Below are positions 15,538 to 22,006 of a DNA stretch of 23,818 bases, piece by piece. Position 1 is the stretch's first letter. Each line of letters starts with the position of its first letter. The notes beneath the pieces were generated by a model. That model saw only the letters and a list, made by a program, of their open reading frames with translations. It was not told the origin of the DNA and made no database searches. The stretch is from Bacteroidales bacterium UBA4243. Its GTDB lineage: Bacteria; Bacteroidota; Bacteroidia; Bacteroidales; F082. A program made the position numbers and the translations under genes. The stretch spans positions 1 through 23,818 of the forward strand of contig DGXB01000016.1 of assembly GCA_002396205.1 (NCBI GenBank), in the 5' to 3' direction.

Positions 15538-17844
15538 TTATTTCACCACCAGTTTCTTGGTCGCCACGGCACCGTTCTGCCCAATGATATTGACCAGATA
15601 AATGCCCTTGTTCCATTCGGCGGCATCGATGCTGACGGACTTGCCCTCGGCTTCGTGCACCTTTTGTCCGACGAGGTTATAGACCTCCACCTTGGCCACA
15701 TTCGCGCCTTCCACGGTGAACTGGCCTGTGGTCGGGTTGGGATAGAGCTTGGCTTCGGCGGTGAGTTCGGTGACGGTGAGGATGTCTTCGTTAATGTGGA
15801 CGGCAATCTCAAAGACACCATAGTCCGTTTCGATTTCGATGCTTGTGTTCACATAACCTTTGGCAAAATCTTTCAAACTCACGGACAAGAACGCTTCTTC
15901 TCCTTCAAATTCCAGGTCGAAGGGGGGTGTGGGGTTCGTTTCGATGTTCAAATAGTCAGTGTCTTTCTCGGTAATGGACATAACCCTGATTGTAGGAACA
16001 AAAACAGATTTGTTGAAGAAAGATGATTCAATGACCAAAGTTGGATCGTCAAAATACATTTCGTTTTGGTACACAAGATTCACCATACCTTGTTTACTTA
16101 TCATCGCAATCACATGTTTTTCTCCGATAGAAGTCTGAACTTTTATCAAACTTGAAACATAATCATCTGATGCACGATTTGCTTTTAGCGGAAAACTGAA
16201 AAGGAAACCAACCGAAATGGATTCCCCAACTTGCAAGTTGTAGGGAAGGTTGGGAGTGTCAGAAAGCAAATAACCACCTTCCTCGGTTATGGAATTGATT
16301 TGAACCACGGTGTTGGTCTGGTTTACGATGGTAAAAGCCTGTTCGTCGCCATTATGTTCAAACCACAGCGTATCGGGTGTAATAATCAGTTCACCTTGCG
16401 GCGTAGGCTCATGTGCCTCCATCGTGAAATGGTGCGGGTCGAGGTCGGCGAAGACGGGTTGCGTGTAGCGGTGCCCCGATTCGTCGGCACCAAACACATA
16501 ATAGTTGATCTCCGACTCGCCTTGGTAGCCTTTGATGTAGCCAACATACTCGTCGGGGGTGCCCGTGGCGGTCATGTGGGCCGTCTGGTAAGCGCCGCCG
16601 TCGATGCTGTAATAGACAAGGAGCGAATCTTGCTTCAAATTTGCACCGCTGTAGGCGATGAACTTGGAGACCACGGGTATGGAGTCTTGCCACTCCTGTT
16701 CACCAAAAATCACGTCGCGGTGGTCGACAAAGAGCATGTGGAAGTCCATCACGCCACGGGTGCGGCAGTGCAGGGCGTCGGTGTTCTCCCAGCCGGCCGA
16801 GCCGCCGTTCACGCCAACGATTTCATAACCCGGCATGGCCTCTTGATAAACGGCGATGGCGTCGTTGTTGTAAGTACTGTTGCTGCCCATCGGCACATAC
16901 ACGGTCTTGTTGAGGATGAGACTGTTGGTATAAGGAGCCAAAGTGTAGCCACCAGGTTCCTGCACACGATACACATGGTAGGGATAGCCCCAGCAGCAGT
17001 TGGTGGTCTCAAAGTATTCGGCAACCTGTTCATAATATTGATAGCGAGGATTGCTTTGCGGCAGTTGCGCAATCAAGATCTTGTCGGGAGCGAGGTATTT
17101 GCCCCAGCAGTCGACGTGGGCGATGTAGTCGCCCTGCGGGTCGATGGTGACATGATAGGGATTGATGCCAAGATAGTCTTGCATTCTTTGGCGGACAGTA
17201 GTCTCATTGATACCGTAGTCTTGCAAATTCTCTTGAAACACGAGGTCGTCGCTCACGCCGTGGCCTCTGCCGTCTTCCATCATGTTGCCTCCCGTGTGTT
17301 CGAGTCTCATGCCGTACATCGGGATGCTCCAGTAGTCGGCGAACACGCCCGAGATGTTGTCGTCGTTGGGACGCGGACGGTTATAGATGTTGTCGACGAT
17401 GGCGGGGTGGCGGTCTTCAAAGATGTACCACGGGCCGTAGTCGCGCACCCAGTAGGAGTCGGTCTGCGCATTGACGAATCTCACGTTGTCCATGTTGACG
17501 CCTGCGTTTTGGAAACTGCTCTGGGCTTGGTTTTGCTGCGAGTTGCTGACGATGCAATACACCATGCAGTTGTTTGACAGCTGGGCCACGAGGCTGGTCG
17601 GGATGCCGAGGGGATAGCGGATCATCACGCCTTGCATAGGCTCGAATTCGGCCACGAAGCGTGGTTCGCCCGTGGGCGGGTCGGTCTCGACGAAGTTCAT
17701 GCCACGCGAGGTGTCGTACATCTCAGCTTCGGAGAGATAGTGCCATCTCGCCCAATCGGGTTTCTTTTGGTTGGTTGCGTCCTGGGCCTGCATTGCGGTG
17801 GCCATCAGGAGCAAAAGGGTAAAAATGGAAAATGACTTTTTCAT
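15538..17844 (-). CDS. Secreted peptidylarginine deiminase (PPAD-like) with T9SS C-terminal domain
   Basis: 768 residues from the ATG at 17844, which starts a signal peptide ending MQAQ. The catalytic domain carries the residues known for Porphyromonas gingivalis PPAD, in the same order: Asp135 (WVRDYGP), Arg156 and Arg158 (YNRPRPND), His243 and Asp245 (HVDCWGKYL), Asn307 (YTNSLILN) and Cys360 (ALHCRT), against PPAD 130, 152, 154, 236, 238, 297 and 351. It should convert peptidyl arginine, probably C-terminal, to citrulline and release ammonia. An Ig-like part (about 390-460) follows, then an extra segment of about 200 residues absent from PPAD (556 residues), then a T9SS sorting domain (KLYPNPTTGQF to VATKKLVVK). 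An agmatine deiminase is a less likely reading. Confidence 0.88.
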   Translation of the reverse strand: MKKSFSIFTLLLLMATAMQAQDATNQKKPDWARWHYLSEAEMYDTSRGMNFVETDPPTGEPRFVAEFEPMQGVMIRYPLGIPTSLVAQLSNNCMVYCIVSNSQQNQAQSSFQNAGVNMDNVRFVNAQTDSYWVRDYGPWYIFEDRHPAIVDNIYNRPRPNDDNISGVFADYWSIPMYGMRLEHTGGNMMEDGRGHGVSDDLVFQENLQDYGINETTVRQRMQDYLGINPYHVTIDPQGDYIAHVDCWGKYLAPDKILIAQLPQSNPRYQYYEQVAEYFETTNCCWGYPYHVYRVQEPGGYTLAPYTNSLILNKTVYVPMGSNSTYNNDAIAVYQEAMPGYEIVGVNGGSAGWENTDALHCRTRGVMDFHMLFVDHRDVIFGEQEWQDSIPVVSKFIAYSGANLKQDSLLVYYSIDGGAYQTAHMTATGTPDEYVGYIKGYQGESEINYYVFGADESGHRYTQPVFADLDPHHFTMEAHEPTPQGELIITPDTLWFEHNGDEQAFTIVNQTNTVVQINSITEEGGYLLSDTPNLPYNLQVGESISVGFLFSFPLKANRASDDYVSSLIKVQTSIGEKHVIAMISKQGMVNLVYQNEMYFDDPTLVIESSFFNKSVFVPTIRVMSITEKDTDYLNIETNPTPPFDLEFEGEEAFLSVSLKDFAKGYVNTSIEIETDYGVFEIAVHINEDILTVTELTAEAKLYPNPTTGQFTVEGANVAKVEVYNLVGQKVHEAEGKSVSIDAAEWNKGIYLVNIIGQNGAVATKKLVVK

Positions 17845-17869
17845 ATTAGAATTATTGAATTGTTTGATC

Positions 17870-18222
17870 TTAGAACTCAAAATATTTTGCTATCACATGA
17901 TTGTTGCTCACATATCGAATGAGAAATGTCCGAATATCTAAAAGGCTATCTGTATAAATGTTGAAAAACACAAACCATTGTGTGTGTTTGTTCTTTTTAA
18001 AGGATGTGTAAAACATATCCTTCCCGTATCTTTTCTTTCAAAATAAGAAGGGGCTGGTTTTCTGGGCTTTGTTGGAAGGTTTTGCTCAATGTCGGAAAAC
18101 AAGTCAGTTACATACGCATTGGCATCTGATTCAAAACTGAAATAATCCTTTTCATACAATACCCGTATCAACTCGGAAAAGTAATCCCTTACTTCGGGTA
18201 ATGCAAGCACTTGGTTCTTCAT
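17870..18222 (-). pseudogene. Toxin-like small protein broken by a one-base frameshift
   Basis: The ATG at 18222 overlaps the stop of the upstream small gene (ATGA). The first frame reads MKNQVLALPEVRDYFSELIR... to PSYFERK and then loses its pattern, stopping at 17938. Shifting by one base near 18047 gives RYGKDMFYTSFKKNKHTQW, then RYVSNNHVIAKYFEF, ending at 17870. This matches a RelE-like Bacteroidales family I recognise only by its RYGKDMFYTSF and SNNHVIA signatures. One added A in the run GAAAGAAAAGATAC would restore 117 codons (353 + 1 = 354 nt). It could be a real mutation or an assembly error. Confidence 0.7.
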
Positions 18223-18377
18223 TGTTTAGCCTTTTCATACATGGCATGAATGTCCTCTTTCACCAAAACAAGAAGTTCACTCATGGGAATAGCCCGTTCA
18301 AGTTCGGAAACACGATTTGGTACCATTTGTAAAGGCGGACAAGTATCCACATCAAAAGCATCAATCAAAGTAGCCAT
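18219..18377 (-). CDS. Small antitoxin-like protein
   Basis: 52 residues, MATLIDAFDVDTCPPLQ at the start and EDIHAMYEKAKQ at the end, with an acidic-helical C-terminal half. The stop overlaps the next start codon by ATGA, as in toxin-antitoxin pairs. A promoter box TATTTTTG lies 22 bp upstream. I do not recognise the family; the antitoxin label rests on size, order and overlap only. It appears intact while its partner is frameshifted. Confidence 0.6.
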   Translation of the reverse strand: MATLIDAFDVDTCPPLQMVPNRVSELERAIPMSELLVLVKEDIHAMYEKAKQ

Positions 18378-18398
18378 CTCAATTCTTTTTTAATCGTG

Positions 18399-18406
18399 CA
18401 AAAATA
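18399..18406 (-). promoter_or_regulatory. TAnnTTTG promoter box for the small gene pair
   Basis: The minus strand reads TTGTATTTTTGCACG, with TATTTTTG as the box, 21 bp before the ATG at 18377. The rest of 18407-18571 is AT-rich, and I see no gene in it. Confidence 0.5.
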
Positions 18407-18571
18407 CAACTTTTGCGGTTTTCGGATAGGTTTTTCATCACTTTTTGCATTTTTTGTCAAACGAATATGCCAATCTTTGTCTGGTTTGGAAAATACTCAG
18501 ACCTGTAATTAGAGCAAAAAATCCACAAAAGTGTCCATAACTCGGAATTTTATTGAGATATGGGGGCTTGG

Positions 18572-18592
18572 TTGCGAATTGCAAATTTGCAA
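18572..18592. repeat. Hairpin downstream of the HExxH gene
   Basis: TTGCGAATT-GCA-AATTTGCAA is a 9-bp stem with one G-T pair and a 3-nt loop, 18 bp past the stop of the metallopeptidase-like gene. There is no T-run, so it is a weak terminator candidate or a small dispersed palindrome. Confidence 0.45.
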
Positions 18593-18609
18593 GAATGGGT
18601 TGTTGATGA

Positions 18610-19389
18610 TCATTGCTGCACCGCGAAAGCGTACCGCTTTTCCATTAAAGCCAGTCTGATTTCGTTATCTAATTGATCTTCATCGTATTTTGTTGACCAA
18701 TACTCGCTTTCGCTGACTTTCTTGAAATTGAGAAGATAGTCGGTTCGTAGTCGCGACACAAAATAGAAATACTCTGGTTTTATTTCATTGCTTGTCACAA
18801 AACCATAGTCGGCTTCTTCGCAGAAAACACGCAGCCCTTTGTCTATCGGGAACGAAGACGAGGCGGCATGGTATTCGCAAAACCCTTCAATTTTCCAATT
18901 CTCTGAATGTGTTTTTACAAAAAAACGAACCAAGCCAAGCTTTTTCCATTCATAATGATGAAGTGTTTCGTGCAATAGAACCGAGGAAAGGCTGCGTGGC
19001 AAAAGTTGTGGCTTTCGCGGCTCAATGGAGTTTTTCGCCCAGTCGCATGGTCGAAACAGGGTTGTCTTCAGGTTGGCTCGTGTCAAAGCAAGAGGTTTGC
19101 CCATTGTTATTGCCTTTATTTGAAACCCTGTCATCGTTTTACAGAAATAGATAGAGATTTTAGGAGAATAATCCCCGTCAACCTCCAACAACTGTACCTT
19201 AAGCGTTTCAGCCATTTGTTTGGCCTCTTCTTTATAACGCACATCATCAGCATAAATGGAAATGCCGTTATCGGAATAGACTTTTTTCAGACCAATACCA
19301 CACGCCAAACGATAGGCTGGAGCAAAAAGGAGCAAGACGGCCAAAATCTCAAGTACTGAGATAACAATTCTTTTCCGATTCTTTTTCAT
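18610..19389 (-). CDS. Membrane-anchored putative HExxH metallopeptidase
   Basis: 259 residues. Basic residues (MKKNRKR) and a hydrophobic helix at about 9-29 suggest an uncleaved membrane anchor with the rest outside the cytoplasmic membrane. HETLHH at 140-145 fits the zinc motif HExxH, and Glu168 in WKIEGFCEYHAA lies 24 residues after the motif, where gluzincins place their third ligand. The family is not recognised further; the domain of about 40-110 preceding it has no clear match. Peptidase activity is inferred from the motif alone. It appears to be a single gene, and no clear TAnnTTTG box was found upstream. Confidence 0.7.
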   Translation of the reverse strand: MKKNRKRIVISVLEILAVLLLFAPAYRLACGIGLKKVYSDNGISIYADDVRYKEEAKQMAETLKVQLLEVDGDYSPKISIYFCKTMTGFQIKAITMGKPLALTRANLKTTLFRPCDWAKNSIEPRKPQLLPRSLSSVLLHETLHHYEWKKLGLVRFFVKTHSENWKIEGFCEYHAASSSFPIDKGLRVFCEEADYGFVTSNEIKPEYFYFVSRLRTDYLLNFKKVSESEYWSTKYDEDQLDNEIRLALMEKRYAFAVQQ

Positions 19390-19445
19390 GGCAATACGGT
19401 TGTTTTTAGAAGTTTCCCTTTAAAGATTTCGAAGTAGATTTTCAA

Positions 19446-19479
19446 GGATTTTTTTCGCGAAGCGAATTCCAAAAAATCA
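19446..19479. repeat. Palindrome overlapping the arginase-fold gene stop
   Basis: GATTTTTT and AAAAAATC arms enclose TTCGC-GAA-GCGAA (19454-19466). The element covers the TGA at 19477-19479. Runs of T precede and follow the stem on opposite strands, so it could act in termination. Confidence 0.4.
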
Positions 19480-20652
19480 CATCAACTTCTGATAAAACTG
19501 CCACCATTTGTCGGGCAGCTCGTTGCGCATGGCTTGGTCGTAGTCTTCCTTCGAGCAGGGGATGAAGTGGTGCCGCTCGTAGCGTTGGTCGTCGTGCTGG
19601 AGGAACGACATGTCCATCCACCATTTTCCCGTGATTTTGTGGCAGAGGAAGACCACGTTCTCCTCGCCCTCGCCGATTTGCACGTTGTAGCGGCGGAAGT
19701 CGGTGCTCTCCAAGGTCGGGATGTCGTCCTGGCGGTTGGCAAAGCCTTCGATGAAGTACCAGATCATCTCGGCGATGAGGTTGGCCGTGCGTGCGTTGAT
19801 GTCGTAGTGCGGATTGTATTCGAAGAAGCCGATGGACGAAAGCTTGTAGCTCAGCCCGGCGTAGCGCGTCATGCGGCAGGCCTCTTCGCCGTTGAAGCCG
19901 TTGGGCGAGGCGTTTTTCACGCCTGGCGCATCGGCGGCACGGATGGCCGCGATGTCGAAACTCAAAAGGTTGGCGTTGCGGATAAGAGGTTCGGTAAGTT
20001 CGATGTTCTGCTTGATGTTGCCCAAACGATAGGCATCGAAAAGCAACTGTTTCATCAGTTCAATATTTTCTGTGTCAACATAATACGACTGGTAGCCGAT
20101 GTTGGTGAAGTTGAACAGGAAATTGGGCTGGTGGAGGATGATATGACTTAAATAGGAATGTGAATTGAGGGCTTCCTTGTCGTTGCCGATGTCGAACATC
20201 GGGTCGACAGCGGCAATGTTGATGAGCTTGCCCGTAGGCTCATACACTTCGTACATCGTATAGGTCAAGTCCTGTCCCGCCCCGATGATGATGGGGACGA
20301 CTTTGTTTTTCAGCAATTCCGTAAGCACTTGGTTGACGGCGAAATAGGTGTCGTTGACTTCCTTCCCGATTTTCACGTTGCCAAGGTCGACGATGTTCAG
20401 TTGTGGCCAATGGTTGAAAAGCGGATAAAGTGCCTTGCGGATGTGGTCGATGCCATCGGCGCAGCCACGGTTGTCGACAGCACCGCGTTCTTCCTTAACG
20501 CCGAGGAGAGCCAGATTTGCACCTTCGAGGTCAGGGAATGTGTCTTCGGTGCGATAGATGTTGATGGTTTCGCCCAAGGTCTGCTTGCCGGGACGAAACG
20601 ACGTGCTGAAACAGTTTTCCGAAACGGGGTCGAGGAACAGGGAAATGTCCAT
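19477..20652 (-). CDS. Arginase-fold (formimidoylglutamase-like) protein lacking metal ligands
   Basis: 391 residues from the ATG at 20652 (MDISLFLDPVSEN). An earlier in-frame ATG at 20679 lies inside the palindromic repeat and is rejected. Fold landmarks of the ureohydrolase family are present but altered: GGDHS is GAGQDLTY (124-131, His to Gln), DAHxD is VDPMFDIG (149-156, His lost) and SxDxDxxDP is SFDIAAIRAADAPG (231-244, second Asp to Ala). With these changes a two-manganese centre looks unlikely, so the annotation formimidoylglutamase would be by fold, not chemistry. It follows the deoxyhypusine-synthase-like gene by 113 bp on the same strand and is probably co-transcribed with it. Confidence 0.8.
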   Translation of the reverse strand: MDISLFLDPVSENCFSTSFRPGKQTLGETINIYRTEDTFPDLEGANLALLGVKEERGAVDNRGCADGIDHIRKALYPLFNHWPQLNIVDLGNVKIGKEVNDTYFAVNQVLTELLKNKVVPIIIGAGQDLTYTMYEVYEPTGKLINIAAVDPMFDIGNDKEALNSHSYLSHIILHQPNFLFNFTNIGYQSYYVDTENIELMKQLLFDAYRLGNIKQNIELTEPLIRNANLLSFDIAAIRAADAPGVKNASPNGFNGEEACRMTRYAGLSYKLSSIGFFEYNPHYDINARTANLIAEMIWYFIEGFANRQDDIPTLESTDFRRYNVQIGEGEENVVFLCHKITGKWWMDMSFLQHDDQRYERHHFIPCSKEDYDQAMRNELPDKWWQFYQKLM

Positions 20653-20673
20653 GATGGTTTTTCTGTTGCTTTT

Positions 20674-20748
20674 CGTCATTGCGAGGAACGAAGCAATCCA
20701 GAGAATAAAGCTATTACCCTGGATTGCTTCACTGCGTTCGCAATGACG
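20674..20748. repeat. CATTGCGAGGAACGAAGC palindromic element
   Basis: CGTCATTGCGAGGAACGAAG at 20674-20693, continuing CAATCCAG to 20701, is mirrored by CTGGATTGCTTC...TTCGCAATGACG at 20719-20748. I recognise this sequence type as widely dispersed in bacterial genomes. It fills the gap between two co-directional genes and provides a spurious upstream ATG (20679). Confidence 0.85.
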
Positions 20749-20765
20749 CCAAGCGCGTCTATTGA

Positions 20766-21800
20766 TTATTTATAAAGTTTCTGCCAATTCTTATACTCGC
20801 GGTCTTTCCACGGTGCGTTGTGGTAGGCGTAGCTGACGATGGCGGGGATGACGGTGGTGCCTTCGGCATAGACCATCTGTTGCAGTTCCTCGCTCACCTT
20901 GCCCCATGAGCCAGCCTCGAGCAGCGTGCTTGACGAGCAGGCGCCGTCGCGTACGTCGGCCACGGTGATTTGGATGGCATATTTGTGCATGGGCACTTCG
21001 TGACCCAGGATTTCGGCGCAGACCACAGTGTCCTGAGCGAAGTTCTTAGGTGTGCCGCCACCGACCATGAAGAGGCCGCTTTCGGGGCTGTTCATCTTGA
21101 TTTCGGTGAGTTCGAGGAAGTCGGCCACCGAGTCGATGCTGACGTAGGGCTTGCCGGCTTTCTTGCGGAGCCACTGGTGCTTGCCGATGCCGAAGCCAGC
21201 CGAGCTGTCGCTGAAGGCGGGGCAGAAGATCGGCACGCCGCACTCGTAGCAGGTCTGGATGAGGCTCTCTTTCTTCACGCCGTGACCGTTGGCCAGCCAT
21301 TTGCCGACCTCATAGAGGAACTCACGGCTGCTGTAGGGACGGCACTCCAGGGTGTCGGCCACGTCGCAGGTGGCTTGGTCGCAGGCTTGCAGTTCTTCCT
21401 CGTCGATGAAGGTGTCGTAGATGCGGTCGATGTAGAGTTCGCGCAGCTTGGTGTCGGGGATGACGTTCTCCTTCGTGCCAATGTAGTGCTTGTAGCCAAG
21501 GGCTTCGAAGAGGTCCATGTCGATGATGCTGGCGCCAGTGGCCACCACTGCGTCAACCATCTTGTTGCGAACCATGTCGACATACACCTGCATACAGCCG
21601 GCGGCTGAGGTGGAACCGGCAATGGTGAGGATGTTGGTGCAGTCCTTCTCGGCAATCATCTGGCAGAGGATGTCGGCGGCGCGGGCGGTGTCGCGCGAGG
21701 TGAACGACATCTTGCGCATGGCGTTGATGAGTTCAGTCGAATCGTACTTCTTGATGTCGATGTGTTCGACAACGTCTTTCAGTAGGTCTTTCTTTTCCAT
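20766..21800 (-). CDS. Deoxyhypusine-synthase-like protein
   Basis: 344 residues, close to the usual family length. Typical segments are SGAG-like AGSTSAAG (61-68) with DAVVATGAS (83-91), a GGGTPKNFAQDT block (247-258) and LEAGSWGKVSEE (294-305). Lys301 in SWGK corresponds to the catalytic lysine of deoxyhypusine synthase. Eukaryotic enzymes modify eIF5A with the aminobutyl group of spermidine. Bacteria lack eIF5A, so the bacterial relatives are thought to act on small polyamines, as homospermidine synthase does. In the position of the eukaryotic KHH this protein has PKNF. The NAD-type fold suggests it is cytoplasmic. The arginase-fold gene downstream supports a polyamine or arginine link, but this is inferred. 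Confidence 0.85.
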   Translation of the reverse strand: MEKKDLLKDVVEHIDIKKYDSTELINAMRKMSFTSRDTARAADILCQMIAEKDCTNILTIAGSTSAAGCMQVYVDMVRNKMVDAVVATGASIIDMDLFEALGYKHYIGTKENVIPDTKLRELYIDRIYDTFIDEEELQACDQATCDVADTLECRPYSSREFLYEVGKWLANGHGVKKESLIQTCYECGVPIFCPAFSDSSAGFGIGKHQWLRKKAGKPYVSIDSVADFLELTEIKMNSPESGLFMVGGGTPKNFAQDTVVCAEILGHEVPMHKYAIQITVADVRDGACSSSTLLEAGSWGKVSEELQQMVYAEGTTVIPAIVSYAYHNAPWKDREYKNWQKLYK

Positions 21801-21823
21801 TGTATTTCAGATTTAAGATTTAA

Positions 21824-21838
21824 AATTCAAGATTTAAA
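21824..21838. repeat. 15-bp leader motif, second copy
   Basis: AATTCAAGATTTAAA is identical to 5282-5296, and a third half copy, AGATTTAA, is adjacent at 21809-21816. It lies in the leader of the deoxyhypusine-synthase-like gene, whose sense strand reads TTTAAATCTTGAATT. Confidence 0.5.
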
Positions 21839-21882
21839 GATTCATATTGGATTTCCGACAGGCTCTTTAACTAAAAGCAAAA

Positions 21883-21910
21883 GTCCTTGAGCTTGTCGAA
21901 GGGCCGAACC
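21883..21910. repeat. CTTCGACAAGCTCAAGG-type dispersed repeat
   Basis: The minus strand reads GGTTCGGCCCTTCGACAAGC and continues TCAAGGAC. I recognise this sequence type as dispersed among bacterial chromosomes; its arms CCTT/AAGG enclose a partly self-complementary centre. It lies in the leader between promoter box and start codon. Confidence 0.6.
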
Positions 21911-21924
21911 TTATTTCAAGATTG

Positions 21925-21932
21925 CAAAGATA
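21925..21932 (-). promoter_or_regulatory. TAnnTTTG promoter box for the deoxyhypusine-synthase-like gene
   Basis: The minus strand reads TATCTTTG, matching TAnnTTTG. It gives a leader of roughly 115 nt with the repeat at 21883-21910 in it. No convincing -33 TTG is visible. Confidence 0.5.
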
Positions 21933-21964
21933 GGAATTTATTTGGTTTGTGCTCCTATCTCAAC

Positions 21965-21996
21965 AAAAAAGCGGCAGAAAAGCTCTTCCTACCGCT
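21965..21996 (-). terminator. Intrinsic terminator of topoisomerase gene
   Basis: On the minus strand AGCGGTAGGAAGAG pairs imperfectly with CTTTTCTGCCGCT across an almost perfect 27-nt palindrome (21970-21996), followed by TTTTTTG. It lies 10 bp past the topA stop and is the clearest terminator in the window. Confidence 0.85.
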
Positions 21997-22006
21997 TGAT
22001 ATTATC

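Noticed and set aside
16231..17577. Plus-strand open frame of 448 codons
   Set aside because: Antisense to the PPAD-like gene; the Val/His-rich peptide is typical of a complement frame.
15538..17844. Annotation as plain agmatine deiminase
   Set aside because: The signal peptide, T9SS tail, Ig-like part and full set of PPAD residues favour a secreted peptidylarginine deiminase; agmatine deiminases are cytoplasmic and about half this length.
20653..20679. Upstream start for the arginase-fold protein at 20679
   Set aside because: The ATG belongs to the dispersed palindrome; the ATG at 20652 gives a normal family N-terminus.
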